Positions 31,797-40,586 of a stretch of 64,000 nucleotides of DNA are shown piece after piece; the stretch's first letter is position 1, and the number at the start of each line of letters is the position of its first letter. This DNA is from an uncultured Gemmatimonadota bacterium. GTDB taxonomy: Bacteria > Latescibacterota > UBA2968 > UBA8231. Below the pieces are notes generated by a model. That model had not been told where the DNA came from and did no database searches. It worked only from the letters and a program-made list of their open reading frames with translations. The position numbers and the translations under genes were made by a program. The stretch is from assembly GCA_903893785.1 (NCBI GenBank), contig CAITNQ010000424.1, forward strand, positions 47,977-111,976, in the 5' to 3' direction.

Positions 31797-33467
31797 TTAC
31801 TTGGGTTTCGCGTTCTGCTCGGCGTACTGCTCGATACGCTTCCTGTGCCACACAATCTGGTTGGCGTCGGCGTTCCGCAGCGAGTCCATGAAAGCCCCGA
31901 AACGGGCCGCCTCACGCTCGTTCCTCATTCGCCTGATCACCCGCGCCCGCGCCTGAGCGAAGGTGAACGGAAGGAGCGCCACCGGATTGTCCAGACGGAA
32001 AACAGAATACCGCTCCTGGACTTTGAGGGGTCCTTGGACTTTCCCGACGGCCTCCGTGTTGTTGTCGCCGAAGAACTCCCGGTATGGCGACGAGATCAGC
32101 GTGTCGATGCGTATCTTGCCACTGTCGCCCACCGCATGGCCGTTAACTGCCTCCATGCGAGGGCGCAGCGAATACCGGGCTGCCAGCGCCTCCAACCGCT
32201 CGCCGCCCTGCGCAGAGCGGAGAAGGCGGTCGGCTTCTTCTTTGGTCTCGACGATCACCTCGGTCAACTCGATGGGACCGGGAACGGATGTGTAATCGGC
32301 AAGATGGTCGTCGTAGAACCGCTGCGCCTCTGCCTCGGTCACCTCGACCCGGCGTACCACTTCGTCCATGCGCAGCTGCGAGACCAGCAACTCCTCGCTC
32401 TTCCGTTCCCGCCAGGCGACCATCTCGGGGTCCTGTGCATAGCCGGCATCCCTGGCACTCAGGAGCAGCAGGCTGTCGGCAAGGATCTCGCGCTCAACAT
32501 ACCGGCGTGCCGCGGCCGTGTCGCGCACCGAGGCCGCCTTTCGCTCCTTGGCCAACGCCTGCGCCAGTGTACCCGCGGTGACGCGCCCGCCCCTGTATTC
32601 GGCCACGGCGGCGTCCGCGTCGGCGCCCGCGGCCGCCAGGTTGGTCCGCAGCGTCAGCGCCAAAGCCAAGTTGGCGGGCTCGAACCTGACGCCGTATTCC
32701 TTCCGCAGGTCTGCCAGGACCTGCATTTGCCTCTCCGCCATCCGTTGCTGGCGCAGACGCGATTGAATGGCGCCTCGCACCTTCTCGAACGGCGTCTCGC
32801 GGCGGTCCAGTACCTTTACTACCTCCCAGCCGTCACGCGTGTGGATGGGCTCGCTGACGAACCCCACGGGCTTGCCGAATGTCGCGTCTCGCAAGGCAGG
32901 TACCGCGTCGTCTTGCCCGAAGAACCCCCCAAGATTCCCGCCCTTGCTCGCGTCGGCCGCGCGCGACCGTTGCCGTGCCAGCTCAGAGAAATCCGCACCC
33001 GCTCGCAACCGTTGGATGATGTCGCGCGCGTCGGCTTCGCTCGCTGACAGAATGTGCGCAGGCCAGACCTCCCATCCGACACCCAACCGTTGGTAGGTGT
33101 CTTTCAGATCCTGCTCGCTGATCTGCACCTGTTGCGCGATCAGTTCATTGGAGCGGCGCTCCACCAGCCGTTTGTTCGTCAACTCGCCGAGAACACGGAC
33201 GTACCCCGGCAACTCACGAATGTTCCGCTTGCTTGCTTCGCCAATCAAGAGTTCGCGGTCCACCAGGCTTCTGAGGTACTCCTCTGCGGCGTCGGCACCC
33301 GTGGCTTTGGACCGCAGGTTCTCTGGCAGTGCCTGCACAAACTCGGACAACTGCCGCGCCGTGATCGCCTTCCCGTGGACCTCCACCAAGGGCGTCTCAG
33401 GCGTTACCGTGCCGCCGCCACACCCAACCACCGCGACAATCGCCAGACAGCACCACACTCGTGCCAC
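31797..33467 (-). CDS. Parvulin-type peptidyl-prolyl isomerase lipoprotein (SurA/PrsA-like)
   Basis: The start is the GTG at 33467 with AGGGGG seven bases before it; the longer frame to 33524 would begin inside the region just after a terminator. The product of about 556 residues has a lipoprotein signal (lipobox VVGC) and an N-terminal SurA-like helical segment. It has one clear rotamase domain (PAHILSASEADARDIIQRLRAG to GFVSEPIHTRDGWEVVKVLDRR). A second, more diverged rotamase-like domain follows near the C-terminus (ELTEVIVETKEEADRLLRSAQ). It should act in the periplasm as a chaperone for exported or outer-membrane proteins, which fits the adjacent barrel and surface proteins. Confidence 0.9.
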   Translation of the reverse strand: MARVWCCLAIVAVVGCGGGTVTPETPLVEVHGKAITARQLSEFVQALPENLRSKATGADAAEEYLRSLVDRELLIGEASKRNIRELPGYVRVLGELTNKRLVERRSNELIAQQVQISEQDLKDTYQRLGVGWEVWPAHILSASEADARDIIQRLRAGADFSELARQRSRAADASKGGNLGGFFGQDDAVPALRDATFGKPVGFVSEPIHTRDGWEVVKVLDRRETPFEKVRGAIQSRLRQQRMAERQMQVLADLRKEYGVRFEPANLALALTLRTNLAAAGADADAAVAEYRGGRVTAGTLAQALAKERKAASVRDTAAARRYVEREILADSLLLLSARDAGYAQDPEMVAWRERKSEELLVSQLRMDEVVRRVEVTEAEAQRFYDDHLADYTSVPGPIELTEVIVETKEEADRLLRSAQGGERLEALAARYSLRPRMEAVNGHAVGDSGKIRIDTLISSPYREFFGDNNTEAVGKVQGPLKVQERYSVFRLDNPVALLPFTFAQARARVIRRMRNEREAARFGAFMDSLRNADANQIVWHRKRIEQYAEQNAKPK

Positions 33468-33534
33468 GCTTCTACCCCCTATCGCCTTTGTGCGGGTTCC
33501 GAACCTCGAGTCTGCCTTCGGCACAGACAGAAAC

Positions 33535-33564
33535 GCGGCGCCGCCACGAAACAGGCGACGCCGC
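33535..33564 (-). terminator. Hairpin terminator between the lipoprotein and PPIase genes
   Basis: On the minus strand GCGGCGTCGCC pairs with GGCGGCGCCGC (11 base pairs including one G-U) around an eight-base loop, followed by GTTTCTGTCTG. It lies 29 bases after the stop of the lipoprotein gene. The T run is interrupted, so termination may be partial. Confidence 0.65.
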
Positions 33565-33592
33565 GCGATCTCACTTCACGAAACTAGTGCTT

Positions 33593-34354
33593 TCAGCGCT
33601 GCGTCAACTCCTTGCGCCCATCCGGCCAGATCTTGCCCGTCTGCCGCCCGAACTTGGCGTTCACATCGATTCGTTCAGCCGGATCCCCCTTGTAGTCAAA
33701 GCGGATAACAACCCCGGGGGCATGCAGCGTCAGTTCGGTTACGTCGGCAGCGAGGGGCTCGAACACCACGTATCCCTGCGCTTCCTGAGCGCTGAAGACC
33801 TGCTGGATCGGGAACAGCGTCCGCCGTAGCTGCGCATCGCGCTCCTTCCAGACGCCATACGTGATCCCGGGAGCGCCAGGGCTATCGCCCCCGTCTCCCC
33901 CCCCCATGTACGCCCGGAAATAGACATCCAACTGCTCACGCGTCAGGGCGTAGTACTTGCGCCCATTCTGGGTCGTTATATACATGGTGGTCGGATCCAG
34001 GAAGACTTTGGGGTACTCGTAGTTCTCGACGCGTATCTTGAACACCGTGAAACGCCGTGGCGTCTCATTAGTCCGGAAGACGGTCGAATTGGCGAAGGTG
34101 TAGGGATTGGTCGACTGCGCCCCGCCGGTGGCACCAAATTGCCGGTTCAGCTCCTCGTCCTTCATCGGCCGCAGGCCGATCTCGAGACGTCCCTGCGTGA
34201 ACGTCACGGTACCGTCGTCAGCCACCGCCTTACCAGCGCCCTGCTGCGCCTCGCCCAGAGGCTTCAGGTCATCCGCGTAGTAGCGGTACGCGCACGAGGA
34301 GGTCAACAACAAGACCACCCCCGACAGCGCGATCAAACGCCGCAAATCTGCCAT
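33593..34354 (-). CDS. Outer-envelope lipoprotein of unknown function
   Basis: The 253-residue product has a lipoprotein signal with lipobox LTSSC. The mature part is predicted to be mostly beta, with RFTVFKIRVENYEYPKVFLD and PIQQVFSAQEAQGYVVFEPL segments. This is reminiscent of small Ig-like or DUF-type lipoproteins that compare a measured value with a limit. I do not recognise the family. It lies 21 bases after the large barrel gene and is followed by a terminator, so it is the last gene of that transcription unit and may be a barrel partner. Confidence 0.7.
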   Translation of the reverse strand: MADLRRLIALSGVVLLLTSSCAYRYYADDLKPLGEAQQGAGKAVADDGTVTFTQGRLEIGLRPMKDEELNRQFGATGGAQSTNPYTFANSTVFRTNETPRRFTVFKIRVENYEYPKVFLDPTTMYITTQNGRKYYALTREQLDVYFRAYMGGGDGGDSPGAPGITYGVWKERDAQLRRTLFPIQQVFSAQEAQGYVVFEPLAADVTELTLHAPGVVIRFDYKGDPAERIDVNAKFGRQTGKIWPDGRKELTQR

Positions 34355-34375
34355 GGTCTAGCGTCTCCCCTCAGC

Positions 34376-37126
34376 TTATTCCAGGCCCGCGTAGACGGTC
34401 ACGAACAGCGCCGTCTCAGTCCTGGCTTTGGCGGCCGCAGCGCGATCAATGCGCGAGATACGGAACCCGGCTTGGGACCACAGATTGTACCCTTGGTAGT
34501 CCACGTTGTTGGTGAACTGCACGGCACCGACAATCTCGTTACGGTCCGAGCGCAACTGGTCGTTCTTCAGGGCCTCCAGGTACTGGTTGACGTTCAGATA
34601 CTCGAGCCCGGCCTCCATGCGCGTATTCGACAGGATGGGCATGCGCATGATGAGCGACAGATTCTCCTGCAACTCGGTCGTCGCCACTCGGATCTGGTCG
34701 TCCTTGTACGACGGCCGGGCCCGCATGAACTCGCTCTTCCACCGCGGGATGAACTCAAAACGCTTCAGGTTGATGCTGTAGTCCAGCTTGTTCAGGAGAC
34801 CGAAGAAAGTCGCGTTCTCACGGACATCGGTTTGCTCCGCCGGCCGGCTACCGTAATCCAACTGGTGCGCGAACTCGTATTTGACCCTGTTCTTGAAGCG
34901 CATACGATCGTTCGCCACCTGGTACCCAAGGTAAACCGTGTTCGCCCACGTATCGCGGAACGGCAGTGGATCCTCGTAAGGGACGAACGCACCGCGCGAC
35001 CCTTGACGCACCACCCACTCGACCACGTCGTCGCGGATGTCGTCCTGGACGCGTCGCAGATTGTTGTACAGCTGCACCCGGCCCCAGCGGGGGTAATTCT
35101 TGTCGTAGGTGAACAGAGCGTAATTAGATGTGTTCGATCGGTCGTCCGCCAACTGCCGCTCATCGATACGACCAACCGTCAGTCGCCCTTCAGGCCCGAC
35201 CTGAGTACCAGCATACAGGTTGTAGCCTTTCCGATCGCGTTTGTACAGGTAGTCGGGCAGGTTGTCGTTCTCGAAGCGATCGATGATGCCGTTGTTGTTC
35301 ATATCGATCCCGAAGAGGAAGTCGGGTCGATCCGAATTGTAGCGGAGGAAAGGTTCTTCGTAGTCAGGCGTGGTGTTCTGGCGAAGCTCGGTGTCGTTCT
35401 GGTTGAAGTCGTTGATGAAGTCGTTGTTCTCGTCGTACCCCGGGAAGACACGCGTGTCCTGCGAGAAGTTCGCCCTGAGCCAATCGGGGTTGCGATCCTG
35501 GTCGTCGTTGTCTTCGACAAACTCGTAAACGAACTTGCTCGGGTCGTCGTAGTAGATGTCGCCAGCGTCATTCTGGATACCCGCCAGGAAGGCGCTGGTG
35601 CTGTAGTCTTCGGCAATGTTGTACGCCTCGCCGAACAGGAAGAAGGGATAGGCGCGCTTGTACACGTTCACGAACCAGGCATCTGCAGTCTTGGAACTCG
35701 CGTAGTGCTCGGTGACATCCGTTTGTGCGCGCAGCGGGTAGCGCTGGTCTTGCCGGTTGCGGTCATACTCGGCCGAAAGAAAGAACCCGCTCAAGTTGGT
35801 GATATCCAGCGTCACGCCGTAGATCTCGTTAGCCACCGGCAGACCATACTGGACGTTCACGAAGCGCTGGTTGGAGCCGTCCTGAACGTTGCCCGGGGCC
35901 CGAACCGTTCTCTCGGGAATGCCCTCGGAGATGGCTACTGGTTGCCCGTTGGCGTTCAGCTGCCGGTTGCTGGTCACGTCGATTCGGTAGTCGTTGGCCA
36001 GCAGCAGCAGGAACTCAATATTCCGGATCTGCTCCGGCTGCGGCCCGAAGGCGTTACGGTACTGCGGGCCCTCCAGGTCGTAGATGAGCGTAATGACCTC
36101 GCTACCGTCGGCCGACAGGAAGCCCTCCTTACGGAAGCCGCCCTGCACTGACGGATGGTAGTCTAGAATGTTGCTGTCACCCAACCGACGGCGGTTGCTG
36201 ATCTTCTCGCCGCTGATCGTGGTGATGACCATCTCCTCCTGGAAGTACGCAGCGCCGAACTCTCCGTCCTCGGGGCTGTCGTCCGACAGACGTATCTCGA
36301 TGCGGTTGACGTCCGCGTTGTTCTGCCCCTCGGTCAAGGTGCCCTTGAACGGGTTCCCCTGGAACGCCTGGCCCTTGGTCTGCGCGTTGAAGGCAGTGAT
36401 GTACGTGGCGCCGATGTTGACGAAGTCGCCGACTTGCACCTTGCCGCGTCCGCCCAGGAGATTGGTGTCGTTGGACCGCTCGCGGCCACCCGAGGTGGTC
36501 GAACCTGTGATCGTACCCACGGCGCCCGGCGCGCTGGGCCGCGACGCGATGACCGTCGCTTCGTACTTGTCGGTCGCCAAGTCAAACTGGATCCCGGCGA
36601 AAGCCGGTTTTGAGAAAGTCATCGGCGTGAGCGTGGTACGCAGCCGATCGCTGATGGTCAAGGCGTAGTAGTACTGGCCTTTGGAGTCCGAGGCTATCAC
36701 TACGCTGCTGAACCAACTGGTGAACCGGTCCGTCTTGAAAAGGTTGCTGCCGGCGGTTTGCGGCGACGACACGCGCCAGTCATAGACCAAGTAGCCCTTG
36801 GTCAGGTAGTTCCCGTACAGGTCGTAGTAATATTCGCCTTCCTGCGTTGTGCTTACATACCGCTGGTATTTCTCCCGCGCGTAGTTCGTGTACTGCTGCT
36901 GCCGCCACTGGTATTCGTTGAACAGCTCCTGTGGTACGTACCACTTCTTGACCGCAGGATCCAGGGCATCGAAGAGCACGCCGGGGCCGGTAGGCTGGTA
37001 CGACACCTCCCCGCCGTGCCGCACACCGACACGCGTCCCCATGTCCTCCTGCGCGAAGGCCCGGGCCGCGCCGACCATGAGCAACGCGGCAGCAGCGCAC
37101 GCGATAACGCGGTGAGTTCTGTTCAC
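34376..37126 (-). CDS. Large outer-membrane beta-barrel protein
   Basis: The start chosen is a GTG at 37126 with GGAGGG five bases before it, which places the signal peptide (VIACAAAALLMVGAARAFAQ) at the N-terminus. ATGs at 37180 and 37216 are open but would put a polar tail ahead of it. The 916-residue product is rich in Tyr, Asn and Asp. It has many alternating strands in the second half and a final aromatic/hydrophobic segment (TALFVTVYAGLE). It also has an Asp-rich stretch (YDENNDFINDFNQND and DMNNNGIIDRFEND) of the calcium-loop kind. I do not recognise a named family. Its position after two surface proteins suggests an export or anchoring channel. Confidence 0.75.
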   Translation of the reverse strand: MNRTHRVIACAAAALLMVGAARAFAQEDMGTRVGVRHGGEVSYQPTGPGVLFDALDPAVKKWYVPQELFNEYQWRQQQYTNYAREKYQRYVSTTQEGEYYYDLYGNYLTKGYLVYDWRVSSPQTAGSNLFKTDRFTSWFSSVVIASDSKGQYYYALTISDRLRTTLTPMTFSKPAFAGIQFDLATDKYEATVIASRPSAPGAVGTITGSTTSGGRERSNDTNLLGGRGKVQVGDFVNIGATYITAFNAQTKGQAFQGNPFKGTLTEGQNNADVNRIEIRLSDDSPEDGEFGAAYFQEEMVITTISGEKISNRRRLGDSNILDYHPSVQGGFRKEGFLSADGSEVITLIYDLEGPQYRNAFGPQPEQIRNIEFLLLLANDYRIDVTSNRQLNANGQPVAISEGIPERTVRAPGNVQDGSNQRFVNVQYGLPVANEIYGVTLDITNLSGFFLSAEYDRNRQDQRYPLRAQTDVTEHYASSKTADAWFVNVYKRAYPFFLFGEAYNIAEDYSTSAFLAGIQNDAGDIYYDDPSKFVYEFVEDNDDQDRNPDWLRANFSQDTRVFPGYDENNDFINDFNQNDTELRQNTTPDYEEPFLRYNSDRPDFLFGIDMNNNGIIDRFENDNLPDYLYKRDRKGYNLYAGTQVGPEGRLTVGRIDERQLADDRSNTSNYALFTYDKNYPRWGRVQLYNNLRRVQDDIRDDVVEWVVRQGSRGAFVPYEDPLPFRDTWANTVYLGYQVANDRMRFKNRVKYEFAHQLDYGSRPAEQTDVRENATFFGLLNKLDYSINLKRFEFIPRWKSEFMRARPSYKDDQIRVATTELQENLSLIMRMPILSNTRMEAGLEYLNVNQYLEALKNDQLRSDRNEIVGAVQFTNNVDYQGYNLWSQAGFRISRIDRAAAAKARTETALFVTVYAGLE

Positions 37127-37232
37127 AAAATCCCTCCCTTGGTTCGCTCCACTCCTACTGTTGCCATTGCTCAGATTCATTTCCGCGTCCTCCGGTTGGG
37201 CGACGCCAGACGGCAAGACCCACCGCTACGCA

Positions 37233-40200
37233 TCAGTACGCAATATGGACCAACCGGATATGTTCGTCGTCTCCGGCATCAGCGCGCACCCGGATACGGC
37301 ACAGGTAGATGCCCGGAGGCACCAATTGCCCGTCAGTATCCCGGCAGTCCCACTCCATGCTGCCCTCGCCTGTCTCCGGCAAAGCGCCCCCTCCGGCGAC
37401 TACCCCCTTGCCGACCAAGGCGCCCTGAAGGTCGTGGATCAGCATCTCTACAGGTCGTCCGGTCAGCATCCTCAGGATGGTGAAGCTTGCCACGACACGG
37501 TCGTTGATCGCGTCGCCGTTCGGTGTGGCCACCTGCGTGACCCTGAGGTCGTGAATGACGCCAGAACCGGCGCGAGCTAGGCTGACCCGCGCGGTGCGGC
37601 TGTCGACCAATTCGGTGGCGTCCTTCGCGTCCGAATCAACGCGTTGGAACACCGAGCTAGCATTGCGCGAATCTCTGATGTAGGCGTTGAACTCCAGGCC
37701 CTCGTCAAAAGATCGGCTTCCGAATTGCATCTCAACCAAGGCATGCTTGCCGGTGGCGAGGCCCTTGTTCGTGGCGACAGGGATCTTGACGTAGATGGAC
37801 TCAGCAGACGTGGCCCGTACTTCGAGAATCTGGCCCGTGGCGTCCCTGAAGACGCCGTCGCTTCCTTTCACGAAGGAGCGGCTGAACTGGGTTGTCAGCG
37901 CGCGCGTCAGCATAGTCGAGGAATCGAGTGGCGACGGGTACTGCTCCACCTGCACGGTGCCTAGCCGAACAGCCCTGAGCAACGCCGGTCGCGGCGACAC
38001 CAGTAGCATCTCGTCAAACCCGTTGCGGACCTCGGTATCGGCCGGGTCCGGCCCCCCCGCGCGGAGGAAGTACGAGAAGGTCGTCTCGCTCAGAGGATCT
38101 ATGGCTGTCGGCGGGGCGTAGTCGCTCGCGGGAACCACGACCTCACTAACGTCGCGAGTCATACCTGTCTCGGTGACGGCCGCGACCTCACCGACCAACT
38201 CCAGCGCCAGCGGCGGGGCAAGGTCAACGCGAAGGCTTCGGATGCGCCCAGTGGCCATCGGGTCGTCGGACACTACGTTCAGCCGAATCTGCAAGAACTT
38301 GCGCGGATTGGGCGACGTGATAGTTGCCTCGTTCTTTCCGCCGGTGGGCAGATACGTGTTGCTCCACTCGCTCCATCCTACAAAGGCCAGGGCGCCCGTG
38401 CGATCCACCTTGCTCTTCGGCTGCGCGCCCTTGCCGAGAGCTTTGCCATCTTCGTCCAGTTTACCGTCGTTGTCATCGTCGATGAAGTTGATGGGGTCTT
38501 CGTCTACCGACCCATCACCATCGTCGTCGAAGCTAGTCTTGTGCTTCACTGCGAGGCCCGACCACTTGTTCCAGATGGCCCACCGCAGCGCCAACTCGTC
38601 GTATGCCTGTTTGCTGATTTCCGTGCGCGACTCAGAACCGACAACGTCTACCACTTCATAGTAGGTGTAGTTCGTGTCGGTCTGGTCGGAAGTGCGCGTC
38701 TGGAGCTCCAGCTTTACCTCCGGGTGTCCATCGAGCGGTTCAATCGTCTCGATCGCTTTGCCGGTGACGGGGTCGGTGGAGCGCAGCACGACATCACCTT
38801 CCCAGGCGATGCGTGGCAGGGTCTTGCGGATGAAGTTCCCTTTGGAGTCCGTAAGAGAGATGGGCGGCGAGTAGGCCCATACAGAGACCGGGTAGCCTTC
38901 GCCGTACATCTGTACTTCACACGGGGTCGCAAGAGCGCCGTAACGGCCAGACTGCGCGCCTGTGATGTCGATATCCCGCATCGTCATGAAGCGGATCTTG
39001 CGGGGCTCGAATGTCTCCTGGAACATGCGAACCTGCGGGATGTGGTTGTCGACGTGCTTGGCGGGAATGATGTCATCCCACTTGAGCCCCTCTTCCAATT
39101 GCGGGAAGTCGCTGACCTGGCTCAATCGCAGGGGCTTGAGCAGCGTGCCGTCCGAAACCCTGATCCAGGGACCGTAGAACGCGCCCAGGAAGCTCTGGTT
39201 GATGTACTTGTTGACCACCGACACGTTGTCGACCCAGAACACCGCCCCGAAATCCCACCAGGCCGTGCCCTTCAGATACAAAGGGGACCACGTATTCGCC
39301 TGCCACTCGCTGTCGTAGATCCCGTCAGTCGCCAAGTTGGGCGTTCCAAGTCCGCCGTTCTCGTACGAGCCGCCGGCCCGCTTCTCCGGTCGTAGGCAGT
39401 AATTGTCGCCCTTGGCCCACACCTGCAACTCGCTGACTCGTGGCACTTCTTTGCCGTAATAGATAATCGGACCCCGCTTATCCGCCGGCAGCGCCTCGTA
39501 CTTCTGACGGGCCGACTGCCCCCCCTTGTCGTCCTGCAACTCCACCAGCACGCCGCCGGCCGTCATGCGCTGATACACCTTGGCTCCCCGACGCGCAGCC
39601 GGCAGCGCATTGTAGGCCGCCAGTCCGGCTTCGCCCGAACCGACGCGGAAATGGCGCCAAAGGTCGCTATCGGTGACCTTCAGCTGCAGGTATTGCACAA
39701 ACGACCCGCCAATATCAGGCTGCCCGTTCAGGTCCCAGTCGGCGCGGTCCAACGGGACCAACGGGAACGTAACCTGCACGGCGCGTCCGTTGGTACCGGG
39801 TCGGGTAACCAGGGCTGGCGCGTCACCAACCTGCGTTGCCGTGGGCTTCTTGGCCCCCCAACCCGTCGCCAGTTGGCCCACCATGGTGAACTTAAGGTTA
39901 GTGCCCAGGGGGAATGGGAACCGCTCACCCATGGAAGCCAAGACAGCGAAGGACTTCACCGGCTCGCCAAGGTACTCGCCGCCTACCTCACCAGCGGGGA
40001 AGACCACTGTCACGCTGTCGACGTAAACCAGTCGCCCCAGATCAAGCAGCAACTCCCACTTGCGCAGTCCGTCAAGATCGAAGTCCAAGGGGGCACTGAC
40101 ACTGGCTTCGAAGGTGACCGGCGTAGACGGTTCCCAGTAGGTCGTCAAATCGTCATCCAGAATCCGGGTACCGGCTGCCTGGTTGGTCTGAGCCGTCACT

Positions 40201-40553
40201 CCGCCCTGAGCCGGACTGCCACCCGCCCGCACCACGTCGTTGTACGTGAATGTCGGGGCATCGAGGGCCGCGTTGATGGTGCGCCGGAAGAACACCGGCA
40301 CCATTCCCGATGCGTCTACCCGGAACATGCGCGAGCTGTCCACGGGTGTACTAAGGTTACCAACCAGATCGTTCTGGTAGTTCCACCTGCTCCAGAGGGC
40401 CGGCTGGTCGACACGAACAGAATTCCCCACGACACGGTATCCCGTGGGTGTCTGTCCGCCCGCCTCGTGGACAACCCCAGAAAGCAGCCCCACAACCAGG
40501 ACTAGATACAGGCGACGTGCCGCTCCACCCGCTCTCGTCGACTCGCAGACCAC
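37233..40553 (-). CDS. Surface protein with discoidin-like regions and a diverged FlgD-Ig tail
   Basis: The GTG at 40553 has AGGAGG five bases upstream, giving 1106 residues. The first ten residues of the longer frame lack support. A signal peptide is followed by a region with DDDLTTYWEP and KWELLLDLGRLVYVDSVTVVFP, the pattern of F5/8-type C (discoidin) sugar-binding domains. Two Asp-rich calcium loops lie in the middle (DDDGDGSVDEDP and DDDNDGKLDEDG). A WSEWS element is followed by KFLQIRLNVV. The C-terminal ~100 residues are FlgD-Ig-like (ATPNGDAINDR, EMLIHDLQG, MEWDCRDTDGQLVPPGIYLCRI) and end in HIAY. The NPF part of the motif is missing. It shares architecture with the neighbouring protein and the one at 23414. 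Confidence 0.82.
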   Translation of the reverse strand: MVCESTRAGGAARRLYLVLVVGLLSGVVHEAGGQTPTGYRVVGNSVRVDQPALWSRWNYQNDLVGNLSTPVDSSRMFRVDASGMVPVFFRRTINAALDAPTFTYNDVVRAGGSPAQGGVTAQTNQAAGTRILDDDLTTYWEPSTPVTFEASVSAPLDFDLDGLRKWELLLDLGRLVYVDSVTVVFPAGEVGGEYLGEPVKSFAVLASMGERFPFPLGTNLKFTMVGQLATGWGAKKPTATQVGDAPALVTRPGTNGRAVQVTFPLVPLDRADWDLNGQPDIGGSFVQYLQLKVTDSDLWRHFRVGSGEAGLAAYNALPAARRGAKVYQRMTAGGVLVELQDDKGGQSARQKYEALPADKRGPIIYYGKEVPRVSELQVWAKGDNYCLRPEKRAGGSYENGGLGTPNLATDGIYDSEWQANTWSPLYLKGTAWWDFGAVFWVDNVSVVNKYINQSFLGAFYGPWIRVSDGTLLKPLRLSQVSDFPQLEEGLKWDDIIPAKHVDNHIPQVRMFQETFEPRKIRFMTMRDIDITGAQSGRYGALATPCEVQMYGEGYPVSVWAYSPPISLTDSKGNFIRKTLPRIAWEGDVVLRSTDPVTGKAIETIEPLDGHPEVKLELQTRTSDQTDTNYTYYEVVDVVGSESRTEISKQAYDELALRWAIWNKWSGLAVKHKTSFDDDGDGSVDEDPINFIDDDNDGKLDEDGKALGKGAQPKSKVDRTGALAFVGWSEWSNTYLPTGGKNEATITSPNPRKFLQIRLNVVSDDPMATGRIRSLRVDLAPPLALELVGEVAAVTETGMTRDVSEVVVPASDYAPPTAIDPLSETTFSYFLRAGGPDPADTEVRNGFDEMLLVSPRPALLRAVRLGTVQVEQYPSPLDSSTMLTRALTTQFSRSFVKGSDGVFRDATGQILEVRATSAESIYVKIPVATNKGLATGKHALVEMQFGSRSFDEGLEFNAYIRDSRNASSVFQRVDSDAKDATELVDSRTARVSLARAGSGVIHDLRVTQVATPNGDAINDRVVASFTILRMLTGRPVEMLIHDLQGALVGKGVVAGGGALPETGEGSMEWDCRDTDGQLVPPGIYLCRIRVRADAGDDEHIRLVHIAY

Positions 40554-40586
40554 GTGCACCTCCTCCGAGATCGCGTCGGTCACGTA

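Noticed and set aside
34139..36151. 670-residue plus-strand frame across the barrel gene
   Set aside because: Long only because the opposite frame is GC-rich with few stops; Val/Gln/Arg-rich shadow without signal or domains.
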